Below, in pieces: positions 1 to 7,521 of a stretch of 17,666 nucleotides of DNA; the stretch's first letter is position 1, and each line of letters opens with the position of its first letter. Source of the stretch: Bacillota bacterium. Its GTDB lineage: Bacteria > Bacillota > GCA-003054495 > Carboxydocellales > JAJZTU01. Below the pieces are notes generated by a model. The model did no database searches. It was not told the origin of the DNA and saw only the letters and a program-made list of their open reading frames with translations. Both the position numbers and the translations under genes were made by a program. The stretch covers positions 1 through 17,666 of the forward strand of contig JAJZTU010000035.1 of the NCBI GenBank assembly GCA_021848765.1. The letters run 5' to 3'.

Positions 1-1
1 C

Positions 2-655
2 AAGCATGCTGCCCTGATTGAAGAACCCCTGGCGGCAGCTCTGGGCGCCGGCATCGAAATCTCTGAGCCCAGCGGCTCCATGGTGGTGGATATTGGCGGA
101 GGTACTACCGATATTGCGGTCCTTTCCCTGGGCGGTATTGTGATTAGCAAGTCCCTGCGGGTTGGGGGAGATAAGTTCGATGAGGCTATAGTCCGCTTCA
201 TCCGCCGGGAGTTTAATCTAATGATCGGTGAGCGGACTGCTGAAGAGTTGAAAATAAATATTGGTACAGCATTCCCCGCCATTAAACGGGAAAGCAGTAC
301 ATATGAAATCCGGGGCCGGGACCTGATCAGCGGCTTGCCCAAGAATATCACAGTTTCCGCCCAGCAGGCATTTGAAGCTCTTCACGAATCCGTAGAAGCT
401 GTTGTCAGTTCGGTTAAGGAGGTCCTGGAGCGGACTCCCCCCGAACTGGCTGCCGATATAATGAATAAAGGGATTGTTATGACCGGCGGGGGCTCGCTCC
501 TCCACGGACTGAACAGCCTGATCAGCAAGGAGACCGGCCTTCCGGTCTACATTGCTGAAGACCCTGTATCCTGTGTTGCTTTAGGGACAGGAAAAGCCCT
601 GGCCAATATGGATATAGTCGCCAAAAGTCAAAGACCCTACAGAAAAGTGGTTTAA
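2..655 (+). CDS. mbl: MreB/Mbl actin-like rod-shape protein, 3' part (5' end outside window)
   Basis: The open frame enters from the left edge, so the first ATG inside (position 80) is internal. The window holds 217 C-terminal residues of a protein that is normally about 335-345 aa. Visible family features are the LIEEPLAAALGAG stretch, the actin-superfamily phosphate motif DIGGGTTD (residues 29-36 of the fragment) and the adenosine motif TGGGSLLHGL near the C-terminus. Known role: a cytoplasmic, membrane-associated, ATP-dependent filament that directs lateral peptidoglycan synthesis. The neighbourhood argues for Mbl rather than MreB proper, because flgF and flgG follow, as flhO-flhP follow mbl in B. 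subtilis; an mreB gene would be expected beside mreC-mreD. The paralogue assignment rests on this context, the family on sequence. A hairpin follows 60 nt after the stop. Confidence 0.93.
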   Translation, partial: KHAALIEEPLAAALGAGIEISEPSGSMVVDIGGGTTDIAVLSLGGIVISKSLRVGGDKFDEAIVRFIRREFNLMIGERTAEELKINIGTAFPAIKRESSTYEIRGRDLISGLPKNITVSAQQAFEALHESVEAVVSSVKEVLERTPPELAADIMNKGIVMTGGGSLLHGLNSLISKETGLPVYIAEDPVSCVALGTGKALANMDIVAKSQRPYRKVV

Positions 656-714
656 GGGAAGTTATTTACAAAAATAGTTTGAGGAAGTCGCATTATAAAA
701 AGTTATTTCGGGAT

Positions 715-756
715 GGGAAAGGCCCTTCCGGTCACGAAGCCGGGAGGGCCTTTCCC
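715..756 (+). terminator. Hairpin downstream of mbl, probable terminator
   Basis: A 17-bp stem (715-731 with 740-756, one G-U pair) closes an 8-nt loop, tcacgaag. The 3' tail (atattgt) is only weakly U-rich, so termination may be partial. It separates mbl from the SLH-protein gene. Confidence 0.6.
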
Positions 757-762
757 ATATTG

Positions 763-788
763 TCTACAAAATTCTGCCTTTTTGTAGA
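763..788. repeat. Perfect 9-bp inverted repeat, operator or second hairpin
   Basis: TCTACAAAA (763-771) and TTTTGTAGA (780-788) are exact reverse complements around an 8-nt spacer. It lies between the mbl terminator and the start of the SLH-protein gene, where a promoter operator or a second terminator would be placed. It is not followed by a U tract, which favours a protein-binding site. Confidence 0.5.
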
Positions 789-820
789 AAATGCTCCTTG
801 TGCAGGAAGAAGAAGGTTTC

Positions 821-839
821 TGTCGAATCTTAGTATAGT
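821..839 (+). promoter_or_regulatory. TGTCGAA (Spo0A-box-like) plus possible -10 element
   Basis: TGTCGAA at 821-827 matches the Spo0A consensus TGNCGAA. TATAGT at 834-839 is a reasonable sigma-A -10, but I see no -35 at 16-18 bp. The GTG start is 27 nt downstream of the -10. A 7-base motif occurs by chance, so this is suggestive only. Confidence 0.3.
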
Positions 840-866
840 CTGACTAGTAATAAGGGGGCTTTGTGC

Positions 867-3800
867 GTGGTCGCAAAACTGCAGCGGATCCTGGCCTTTT
901 TCCTGGCACTGCTTGTTTCCAATATAATCACCCTAATTCCGGCAGGCGTAGCGCCGGCCTTTGGGGACAGTGACCTGGTAATCCTTTCGCACAGCGACTA
1001 TTCTGTGGTTACCTCATCTCCCGTAACCTTGAGCGGTACGGTAGGTTCATCCTACAGTTCCAGCCTTACGGTCAATGGTGACCTCACTCCCATCAGCCAG
1101 CAGGGAGCCTGGTCGAAATCCGTTTCCCTAAGCCCGGGAGAGAATACCATAACTGTACGGGCTTCAGGGACAGGGGGTTCAGTTACAAGGGTAATCCGCC
1201 TGATTAACACCGACGGCGCCCCGCATATCACCATAACAAACCCTGCTGTTGAGACCTGGACAGTGTCCGCCAACAGTAGCACTGTCGAGGCCAGTGTATA
1301 CAATGCAGACAGTATCGAAGTCCTGCTGGACGGCAGCCCGGTATCCCCGGCGCCGGCTGTTACTCCGGGCGCCCTGGCAGGCTATAGCGACGTAAAAGCC
1401 ACTATTAATAACCTTCACCCCGGGACCAATAGCATTACGGTAAAGGCGACCAAGGGCAGCAAGATCGCGACTAAGGCCGTCACTGTAATCTATGATGACA
1501 TGCCTGCACTGGCTGTTGACACTCCGGCTAATGGCTCCGTTTCCGAAAATCCCTCCATCCAGGTAAGCGGACAATTCAGCAATGCTACCCAATTGGAGTT
1601 TGTACTAAACGGACAATCACCCTATGTGCCGCCGAACGTGCCCGGGCCGGCCTATAATGTAGCTTTGCCCGGACTCCTGCGGCCTGGGGAGAATACCATC
1701 GAGGTACGGGCGAAAAACGGCGGAAAAGTCACTGCCAAGACTATCACCGTTACCTATAACCCTGCCGGTCCGGTTATTTTTGACCTGAACCTGCCGGTAA
1801 TTCCTGCTCAGGGGACTTCCTATACCGAAAAAGTGACCATTACCGGCAAGGTCCGCAAAACTACCCGGCTGGAGATAAATAACCTCACCACCGGTACAAG
1901 CCTGCAGCCCCAGAATTATTCGGCTGAGAGTGAGAATTCCTTTTCCTTTTATGAGCTGCCCTTAAAGCCAGGGGTGGTAAACCGGATCAGACTCACTGCC
2001 ACGGGAAATAACGCCACTTCGACTGCGGAGCTGGACATTTTTTGGGAAAAGCAGCCCAGGGTAGTTTTGGAACTTCCACAGGTTTACAGGACTATTGCCG
2101 GGAATACGCATATTGACAAGTTTGCAAATTACACCGAGCCCTTGATTGACGTAGGAGACAACCGGGTGCAAATCAGGGGGCGCCTGGAAAACGCCACATC
2201 TTCCAGGCTGTGGGTAAGGGGCAAGGAGCAGACTTCCCTGGGAACCGGCAGTTTTGACAGATGGGTGGACCTGGCGGCTGGAAACAATGAGCTCGCCTTG
2301 GAAGCCACCAGCCAGTATGGCAATACCACCCGGGTGACGCTCCAGATAGCCTATAAACTAGGACCTGCGATTACAATTGTATCACCGGTATTACCGGCCA
2401 CCCCCGGTCAAGCCGTAAGGGTAAATCAAAACAAGGCTACAATTATCGGCAATGTGCTGCGGGCTAAATCCGGCGGGCTAACCATCAAGGTTACTGACCC
2501 GGCGAATGCTTCCACAACTTACACCCCCGGTTTTAACAGCCAGGGCAATTTCTCTCAGGAGGTAACCCTTAAACCAGGGGAGAATAAAGTGGAGTTGGTG
2601 GCCACCGACGGATTTGCCAGCACTACCAAGCCTTTTTCCTACTTATATGACGACACTCCTGCTGTAACTGTGAAAAAACCCCTGCCTGAAGACGAAATCA
2701 AGGATAACAGGGTAACAGTCAAGGGGACGGTTTGGAACGTTGATGCAAACGGCCTGTTCATCAACGGGAACCAGGTTAGCTTTGACTCTCAGGGTAATTT
2801 CAGTTACGAGGTACTGATAACTGACCCCGAAAAAGCAGCAATCAGTATCAAAGCCGGCAACGGCAGCCGGGTAATTTACCAGGAGATTCCCCTCTCCTCT
2901 ATGTATAAGGGCAAACCGGAAGCAATTATCACCTCCCACAGGGACGGGGGAACAGTTTACAGCAATGTAATTACAGTGGAAGGCAGGCTTCTGGGGGTAA
3001 GTAACCTGGTCTACTCCAGCGGCACGGTAAAAATAAACAACCTGGACGCCACCCTCAACAATGAAGGGATTTTTAGCGGAAGAATCACCCTTAAAAAGGG
3101 CGCCAATACCATTACCGTCAATGCTAAGGTCGCCAGCAAGACCATAAACAAGAGCATTAAGTTAAATTACCTTGACCTGCCTTTGGAAGGGGCTGTTTTT
3201 GAGACCACTCCTGCCGCCAACGGGGGGACTTTGAAGGTTTTCGGGGACCAAGTGGTCCTGGGCATTCCCCAGGGAGCCTTTGCCGGAGACAGCAGCCTGA
3301 CCTTTAGTGTCCGGGGCTCGGAAGATGTAAAAAAGGATTCTCCCGAGATAATCTATGTCAGCAAAATCTTCCGGATTGCAGGCGCCAATCCTGTACAACC
3401 CGTAACCGTAAGTTTGAAGTACATCGACGGGCTGCGGGACACCCTCCTGAAGCGCCTGGGTATCTTCCGTTATGACGGGGAAAAATGGCAAAGCATCGGC
3501 GGGAGGGTCGACGGCAGGAAACGCACGGTCTCAACGGAAATAACGGAATCCGGAACCTACGCAGTCATGGCCTATATCAATTCCTTCCGGGATACTAACG
3601 GTCATTGGGCCCAGGAGTCTATCGAAATTCTCCTGGCCAAAGGAGTGCTGGAGGGTAACGGTTATGGGTATTTCGCTCCCGAAGGGGCGCTGACCAGGGC
3701 CCAGTTTGCCAAAATGCTCGTCAAAGCTTTAAACATACCTGTTTATAATGAAAATTACGGCACTTTCCGGGACGTGGACAAAGATTCCTGGGCTTATCAA

Positions 3801-4133
3801 TATGTCCAGGCCGCAGTGCGGGCAGGCATTGTCAAGGGCACGGGAGGCGGCCGGTTTAAACCGGAAAGCCCGGTCACCAGGCTGGAGGCAGCCGTAATGG
3901 TGGCCAGGGCCGGAAACCTGAAGGAGGCGCCGGACCAGGAGATTCAGGCCCAGCTTGGCGCCTACCGGGACAAGCAGCAAATTTACTTTAGTAAAGGAGC
4001 GGTAGCGGCCGCTGTCAAAGCCGGGCTCATTCAAGGTACCGCAGCCAATACCTTCAGTCCGGGGTCCCTGACTACCAGGGCCCAGGCAGCCAAACTGGTC
4101 ACCCGGCTAATGGTGATTCAGAAAAAGCTTTAG
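867..4133 (+). CDS. Secreted SLH-anchored surface protein with about eight Ig-like modules
   Basis: Encodes 1088 aa. I prefer the GTG at 867 because AAGGGGG (852-858) sits 8 nt upstream; an in-frame TTG at 861 would leave only 2 nt. The start MVAKLQRILAFFLALL... ending near APAFG is a signal peptide (about residues 1-32). About eight diverged Ig-like beta modules of 80-100 residues follow (about 35-770), several with the signature LxPGENTIxVxA. A ZU5-like module with a GIPQGAF core follows (about 771-905), then three SLH domains (about 907-955, 966-1014, 1033-1088). SLH triplets bind pyruvylated secondary cell wall polymer, so the protein should be wall-bound with the Ig rod outward. No catalytic domain was recognised. 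Only 79 nt without a clear terminator separate it from flgF, so read-through into the flagellar genes is possible. The exact ligand or partner is unknown. Confidence 0.9.
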   Translation: MVAKLQRILAFFLALLVSNIITLIPAGVAPAFGDSDLVILSHSDYSVVTSSPVTLSGTVGSSYSSSLTVNGDLTPISQQGAWSKSVSLSPGENTITVRASGTGGSVTRVIRLINTDGAPHITITNPAVETWTVSANSSTVEASVYNADSIEVLLDGSPVSPAPAVTPGALAGYSDVKATINNLHPGTNSITVKATKGSKIATKAVTVIYDDMPALAVDTPANGSVSENPSIQVSGQFSNATQLEFVLNGQSPYVPPNVPGPAYNVALPGLLRPGENTIEVRAKNGGKVTAKTITVTYNPAGPVIFDLNLPVIPAQGTSYTEKVTITGKVRKTTRLEINNLTTGTSLQPQNYSAESENSFSFYELPLKPGVVNRIRLTATGNNATSTAELDIFWEKQPRVVLELPQVYRTIAGNTHIDKFANYTEPLIDVGDNRVQIRGRLENATSSRLWVRGKEQTSLGTGSFDRWVDLAAGNNELALEATSQYGNTTRVTLQIAYKLGPAITIVSPVLPATPGQAVRVNQNKATIIGNVLRAKSGGLTIKVTDPANASTTYTPGFNSQGNFSQEVTLKPGENKVELVATDGFASTTKPFSYLYDDTPAVTVKKPLPEDEIKDNRVTVKGTVWNVDANGLFINGNQVSFDSQGNFSYEVLITDPEKAAISIKAGNGSRVIYQEIPLSSMYKGKPEAIITSHRDGGTVYSNVITVEGRLLGVSNLVYSSGTVKINNLDATLNNEGIFSGRITLKKGANTITVNAKVASKTINKSIKLNYLDLPLEGAVFETTPAANGGTLKVFGDQVVLGIPQGAFAGDSSLTFSVRGSEDVKKDSPEIIYVSKIFRIAGANPVQPVTVSLKYIDGLRDTLLKRLGIFRYDGEKWQSIGGRVDGRKRTVSTEITESGTYAVMAYINSFRDTNGHWAQESIEILLAKGVLEGNGYGYFAPEGALTRAQFAKMLVKALNIPVYNENYGTFRDVDKDSWAYQYVQAAVRAGIVKGTGGGRFKPESPVTRLEAAVMVARAGNLKEAPDQEIQAQLGAYRDKQQIYFSKGAVAAAVKAGLIQGTAANTFSPGSLTTRAQAAKLVTRLMVIQKKL

Positions 4134-4212
4134 TCGTCCAGGCAGCGAGTACCGGATAGAATGCTATGGGTTTAAGAATTTGATGGTTCCCACCTAAAAG
4201 GGGGTAAGAATA

Positions 4213-4989
4213 ATGATCAGAGGCCTTTACACAGCGGCTTCCGGAATGGTTATGGAACAGACCCGGAATGATACCATTGCCAATAACCTGGCCAATGTAA
4301 ACACCACAGGTTACAAGAAGGATGTGGCGGTTTTCCGCACCTTTCCTGAGATGCTGCTCTGGCGTCTCACGGATGCGGACAAGTCCCAGGGCAAGGCGGC
4401 AGACCAGGCCCCAAAGCCTGCTCTTATCGGCAGCATAGGTACCGGGGTACGGGTAGACGGGATTTTACAGGTACATAAGCTGGGACCCCTGCGCCAAACG
4501 GGCGCTCCATTGGACTTGGCTCTAGGGGGTGAAGGCTTTTACGCGATCTCCACTCCCCAGGGGGAACGCTACACCAGAAACGGCAGCTTTTCCCTGGACG
4601 GGGAAGGCTACATAGTTACAACGGAGGGCCGGCGGGTATTGGGCCGGAGGGGAGCCATCCAGGTCCAGGGCAAAGATGTTCAGGTGGATGCCCAGGGCGG
4701 GGTCAGGGTGGACGGCCGGTTGGTAGATAACTTGAAAATTGTGGATTTTGCCGACCGGGGCCGGCTTATTAAAGAGGGGGACTCCCTGTTTGCCGGGGAC
4801 CAGCCTGTCAACCTGACCCCGGACCGGATTAAGGTGCTCCAGGGCTACCAGGAGCAGTCCAATGTGAACTCTGTTTCCGAACTGGTGAATATGATTACTG
4901 CTATGCGTTCGTATGAAGCCAATCAGAAGGCCATCCAGGCCGAAGACCAGCTGCTGGACAAGGCCGTAAACGAAGTAGGAAGAGTATAA
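4213..4989 (+). CDS. flgF: Flagellar basal-body rod protein FlgF (FlhO-like)
   Basis: Encodes 258 aa, the normal size for this family. The ATG is preceded by AAGGGGG (about 4198-4204) with 8-nt spacing. The N-terminus shows the axial-protein signature (GLYTAASGM, then NNLANVNTTGYKKD at about residues 25-38). The centre has GxGFYAI and YTRNGSFSLDGEGYIVT. The C-terminus (SNVNSVSELVNMITAMRSYEANQKAI) is the paired helix that packs in the rod. FlgF is a proximal rod subunit exported by the flagellar type III system without a cleaved signal. It is the first of three rod genes; flgG starts about 98 nt later. FlgF and FlgG are paralogous; this copy is called FlgF because it comes first, has divergent rod residues, and is followed by a clearer FlgG. 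Confidence 0.92.
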   Translation: MIRGLYTAASGMVMEQTRNDTIANNLANVNTTGYKKDVAVFRTFPEMLLWRLTDADKSQGKAADQAPKPALIGSIGTGVRVDGILQVHKLGPLRQTGAPLDLALGGEGFYAISTPQGERYTRNGSFSLDGEGYIVTTEGRRVLGRRGAIQVQGKDVQVDAQGGVRVDGRLVDNLKIVDFADRGRLIKEGDSLFAGDQPVNLTPDRIKVLQGYQEQSNVNSVSELVNMITAMRSYEANQKAIQAEDQLLDKAVNEVGRV

Positions 4990-5030
4990 AGCTTAAATAG
5001 GGCGTAAAGAAGTTAGGGAGTAATCGGGTA

Positions 5031-5068
5031 TGAAGTTGTGTAGCAAATAGAGGTCTGAAGTTGTGTAG
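5031..5068 (+). repeat. 13-bp direct repeat just upstream of flgG
   Basis: TGAAGTTGTGTAG occurs at 5031-5043 and 5056-5068, start-to-start 25 bp, in the flgF-flgG gap. The second copy ends 4 nt before the flgG Shine-Dalgarno. It may be a duplication or a binding site; no function can be read from it. Confidence 0.7.
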
Positions 5069-5087
5069 TATTAAGGAGGCGGGAAAC

Positions 5088-6215
5088 ATGTTTAGAGCCC
5101 TTTGGTCCGCTGCCAGCGGGATGATTGCCCAGCAAAGCAATATTGACAATATCTCCAACAACCTGGCCAACGTGAATACCACCGGTTATAAAAAGGGTAC
5201 TGTGGAATTTCAGGATCTCCTGTATGCCAACCTGCGTGAACCGGGAGCCACCAACAGTGAGGGGCGGGCCCTGCCCATAGGCCTGCAGCTGGGCACCGGG
5301 GTACGGGTGGCCGGGACCCGGGTGGATTTTTCCCGCGGGAACCTGCAACAGACTAATAACCCCTTTGACCTGGCCCTGACCCAGGATGCTTTTTTTGAAA
5401 TTATCATGCCGGACGGTTCCGTAGCCTATACCAAAGACGGCTCCTTTAAGGTTAACGGTGACGGGAATCTGGTGACTGTTGACGGCTATAAGGTTTCCCT
5501 GCAGCCTACTTCAGGCTCGGATTTAGTTTTTGATAATGTTGACAATGTCTCCATTAGCAACAACGGGAGCATCGTAATGCCTTCCACGGTGGAAACAGAT
5601 GTCGATATCTACACAGTTAAGGACCCCAGCAAGCTTAAGGAAGAGCCCCCCGGCTTTTTTACCGGGGATTTTGAGCAGTGGACCAAGGGTGAACCTCCCA
5701 ATGATGTTCCTCCCCAGGGGAGGTATTTCAAGGTGGAACTGCCAACCGGGACCGAGGCTTATGTCAAGACAGATGTTTTTAAGCGTGATGCCGACGGCAA
5801 CCTGGTAACGGTTGCGACCGCACCTGATGCGGAAGGTAAGCTGATGCCGGCCAAGCTGGTGACCTCCACTATGCCCACTTTAAGTGACCAGGTAGTGCAG
5901 GTTTCGGTCAACGCAAAAGGCAAGTTTGATTTGCTCCAGCAGGTGGGCAAGATTAGCATGGTCAAATTCACCAACCCTCAGGGGCTGGAGAAGAAGGGGC
6001 AAAACCTCTACCTGGTCAGTGTGGCCTCCGGCCCGCCTAAAGCAGTGGATGCCAACCAGGACAACCTGCTGAGCGGGTTTGTGGAGATGTCCAACGTCCA
6101 GGTTGCTGAAGAGATGGTCAAGATGATTGTCGCCCAGCGGGCTTATGAGTTAAATTCCAAGGCTATTACTACTTCGGATGAGATGATGGGAATTGCCAAT
6201 AATCTGAAGCGTTAA
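5088..6215 (+). CDS. flgG: Flagellar basal-body rod protein FlgG, enlarged by an internal segment
   Basis: The start is the ATG at 5088, 8 nt after a near-ideal AAGGAGG (5073-5079); an upstream TTG at 5061 has no good ribosome site. Encodes 375 aa, against about 260-275 for typical FlgG. The N-terminus (ALWSAASGMIAQQ, NNLANVNTTGYKKG) and C-terminus (FVEMSNVQVAEEMVKMIVAQRAYE) are classical FlgG. FlgG forms the distal rod. The extra material is about residues 166-283: a Pro/acid-rich stretch (KEEPPGFF, GEPPNDVPPQ) followed by GRYFKVELPTGTEAYVK ... DADGNLVTV, which resembles residues 100-150 of the same protein. This looks like an internal duplication of the rod core domain. Function as distal rod is likely retained because both terminal helices are intact; the insert should be exposed or thicken the rod. 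Confidence 0.93.
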   Translation: MFRALWSAASGMIAQQSNIDNISNNLANVNTTGYKKGTVEFQDLLYANLREPGATNSEGRALPIGLQLGTGVRVAGTRVDFSRGNLQQTNNPFDLALTQDAFFEIIMPDGSVAYTKDGSFKVNGDGNLVTVDGYKVSLQPTSGSDLVFDNVDNVSISNNGSIVMPSTVETDVDIYTVKDPSKLKEEPPGFFTGDFEQWTKGEPPNDVPPQGRYFKVELPTGTEAYVKTDVFKRDADGNLVTVATAPDAEGKLMPAKLVTSTMPTLSDQVVQVSVNAKGKFDLLQQVGKISMVKFTNPQGLEKKGQNLYLVSVASGPPKAVDANQDNLLSGFVEMSNVQVAEEMVKMIVAQRAYELNSKAITTSDEMMGIANNLKR

Positions 6216-6252
6216 TGAAGATGTAAAGTGAAACCGTAAAGCAGGTGAGACA

Positions 6253-6639
6253 ATGCAACTGGATAAAATAGTAACCCCGGCTCCCGCCGGGGATATAATC
6301 AATGCTAAAAAGGGCGACGGCAAAGCTGAGGGCAGGGGTTTTCAGGAGGCTCTGGAAAAGGCGGTTTCCGGCGGAGATGATAAGAAGCTGCAGGAAGCCT
6401 GCCGGCAGTTTGAGTCCCTGTTTATCTACCAATTGATGGAAAGGATGCGGGCCACCGTACCCAAGAACGACTTCTGGGGCGACAGCAGCGGGGTGCAGAT
6501 TTTCCAGGGGATGATGGATGAGGAATTGTCTAAAAACATGAGCCAGGCCGGGGGAATTGGCCTGGGAAAAATGCTGTATGAGCAACTAAAGCCCAAGGGG
6601 AATATTGTAAAACCCCAGGACGTAAGTAAGCTGGGATAA
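6253..6639 (+). CDS. flgJ: FlgJ-type rod-binding protein (N-terminal domain only)
   Basis: Encodes 128 aa. The ATG follows AGGTGAG at 6243-6249. Residues about 42-115 match the rod-binding domain of FlgJ: LQEACRQFESLFIYQLMERMR, then GGxGLGKMLYEQL at the end. The domain has helices and a conserved F-x-x-x-F/Y-I-x-x-L pattern. In Proteobacteria FlgJ also carries a muramidase domain that opens peptidoglycan for the rod; that domain is absent here, as in many Firmicutes, so wall opening must come from another enzyme. Known role of this half: capping/chaperoning rod assembly in the wall space. It is 37 nt after flgG, last in the rod operon, and followed by a terminator. Confidence 0.88.
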   Translation: MQLDKIVTPAPAGDIINAKKGDGKAEGRGFQEALEKAVSGGDDKKLQEACRQFESLFIYQLMERMRATVPKNDFWGDSSGVQIFQGMMDEELSKNMSQAGGIGLGKMLYEQLKPKGNIVKPQDVSKLG

Positions 6640-6701
6640 GCAAGCCGAAAACTGGGGCCGGATCTTGCTGCAGGTGACCGGGCAGAACAAAAGATAAATG
6701 A

Positions 6702-6736
6702 TTTTTTGACTCTCTTGCTATGGCAAGGGAGTTTTA
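6702..6736 (+). terminator. Intrinsic terminator ending the flagellar rod operon
   Basis: The stem ACTCTCTTGC (6709-6718) pairs with GCAAGGGAGT (6723-6732), one G-U, loop TATG, followed by TTTT. It lies about 70 nt after the rod-binding gene. An almost identical element lies at 10241-10276. Confidence 0.9.
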
Positions 6737-6947
6737 TATTGCCGGAATATTTCATAATCTTACAAATCCAAGCTCTGCGGGTTCATTTTTACGCAAAACC
6801 AAAGGATAATCATACATCCTGTCGAATTAAGCCATTCTTTAATCGGTTCATCACTAATGGGCTCCTGGTCATTGTTTGAAGAGTATTCTGGTATGGGGTA
6901 GCCACCATTAATTCCCTTTAATCCTGCGGCAAGTTTCAGCCAATTTG
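6737..6947. other. Intergenic stretch without a convincing gene
   Basis: This is AT-rich sequence between the rod-operon terminator and the next promoter. A minus-strand open frame (6760-7005) covers it but begins inside the promoter of the next cassette and has no ribosome site. A TGTCGAA motif sits at 6820-6826 with no gene start nearby, which shows that this motif also occurs by chance. I see no RNA gene. The minus frame could be the decayed 3' end of a lost gene. Confidence 0.4.
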
Positions 6948-6976
6948 TTGTATATGGGTGGTAAAAGTAGTATACT
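6948..6976 (+). promoter_or_regulatory. Sigma-A-type promoter of the GNAT-like cassette
   Basis: TTGTAT (6948-6953), 17-bp spacer, TATACT (6971-6976). The first ATG of the cassette is at 7007, giving a leader of roughly 20 nt with GGTGA (6995-6999) 7 nt before the ATG. Confidence 0.65.
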
Positions 6977-7006
6977 AAATATATAGGAAAGCTTGGTGAT
7001 GACATA

Positions 7007-7120
7007 ATGGAAGTCAGTATTCCGGTAGACGGGTTTACGCCCTGTTTAATTCATAGAGAAACGGGAACAGTATTAAAGACGGCAATAAAAAAATATACGC
7101 GCCCAAAAAGAGCGAGATGA
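7007..7120 (+). pseudogene. N-terminal fragment of the GNAT-like protein, frameshifted from 7117-7521
   Basis: This 37-codon open frame has a promoter and a ribosome site (GGTGA, 7-nt spacing). It begins MEVSIPVDGFTPCLIHRETG and stops at TGA 7118-7120, overlapping the ATG of the next frame as ATGA. From memory of the family (not searched), proteins like the next ORF carry an N-terminal IPVDGFT-CL-type segment continuous with the rest, so this is probably the missing N-terminus. A -1 shift at the A7 run 7087-7093 (A AAA AAA in the reading frame) would join both into one 171-residue protein. It may be a real mutation, a homopolymer sequencing error, programmed frameshifting, or two translationally coupled ORFs. 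Confidence 0.5.
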
Positions 7121-7521
7121 GGAACTGGAAGTTTGACTGGATATTACCTGTAACCCAGGGATATGAAGTATATGCATTGATGCTGGAAAAGGATGATGAC
7201 TTACAGGGCTTGATTGCATTAAAGGATGAACAAAGTAACATGGCCATTCATATTGATGTGGTTGAAACCGCACCGCACAACTATGGTTCTTATGGCAAAT
7301 ACGAGGGCGTTGGTGGCCACCTGTTCGCCTTTGCAGGTAAAATGAGCATTGAAAAAGGCTATGGATTTATATATTTTGATGCAAAGACCGATTTGATAGG
7401 GTATTATAAGAAAAAGCTTGGAGCAAAGCAGCTTGGAACCTCTCAACGGATGATTCTGGAAGGCGAGGAGCTTTTGAGGCTGGTTGAAGCATATTATGGA
7501 GGTGAACAGGATGAAAAATGA
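7117..7521 (+). CDS. GNAT-like acetyltransferase-fold protein (main part, probably lacking its N-terminus)
   Basis: Encodes 134 aa from the ATG at 7117. That ATG has no good Shine-Dalgarno and overlaps the stop of the preceding small frame, so as an independent gene it would depend on coupling. The core DVVETAPHNYG ... GKYEGVGGHLFAFA ... YFDAKTDLIGYYKKKLGA has the layout of a GNAT fold: a beta strand, a glycine-rich turn before a helix (acetyl-CoA pyrophosphate loop), then a strand and the YYKKKLGA helix common near the C-terminus of acetyltransferases. Substrate unknown. Its last 11 nt overlap the start of the 60-aa gene downstream, indicating coupled translation. Composition is more AT-rich than the flagellar genes, consistent with acquisition. 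The fold assignment is by pattern. Confidence 0.65.
   Translation: MRNWKFDWILPVTQGYEVYALMLEKDDDLQGLIALKDEQSNMAIHIDVVETAPHNYGSYGKYEGVGGHLFAFAGKMSIEKGYGFIYFDAKTDLIGYYKKKLGAKQLGTSQRMILEGEELLRLVEAYYGGEQDEK

Noticed and set aside
1179..1592. 137-codon minus-strand open frame in the first SLH gene
   Set aside because: Shadow of the Ig-like repeat region; no ribosome site or family signature.
6820..6826. TGTCGAA as a further Spo0A site
   Set aside because: No gene start or promoter near it; taken as a chance match and as a warning about the other boxes.
6760..7005. 81-codon open frame on the minus strand
   Set aside because: No ribosome site, starts within the promoter and leader of the 7007 cassette, no recognised domain. 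At most the decayed end of an old gene.
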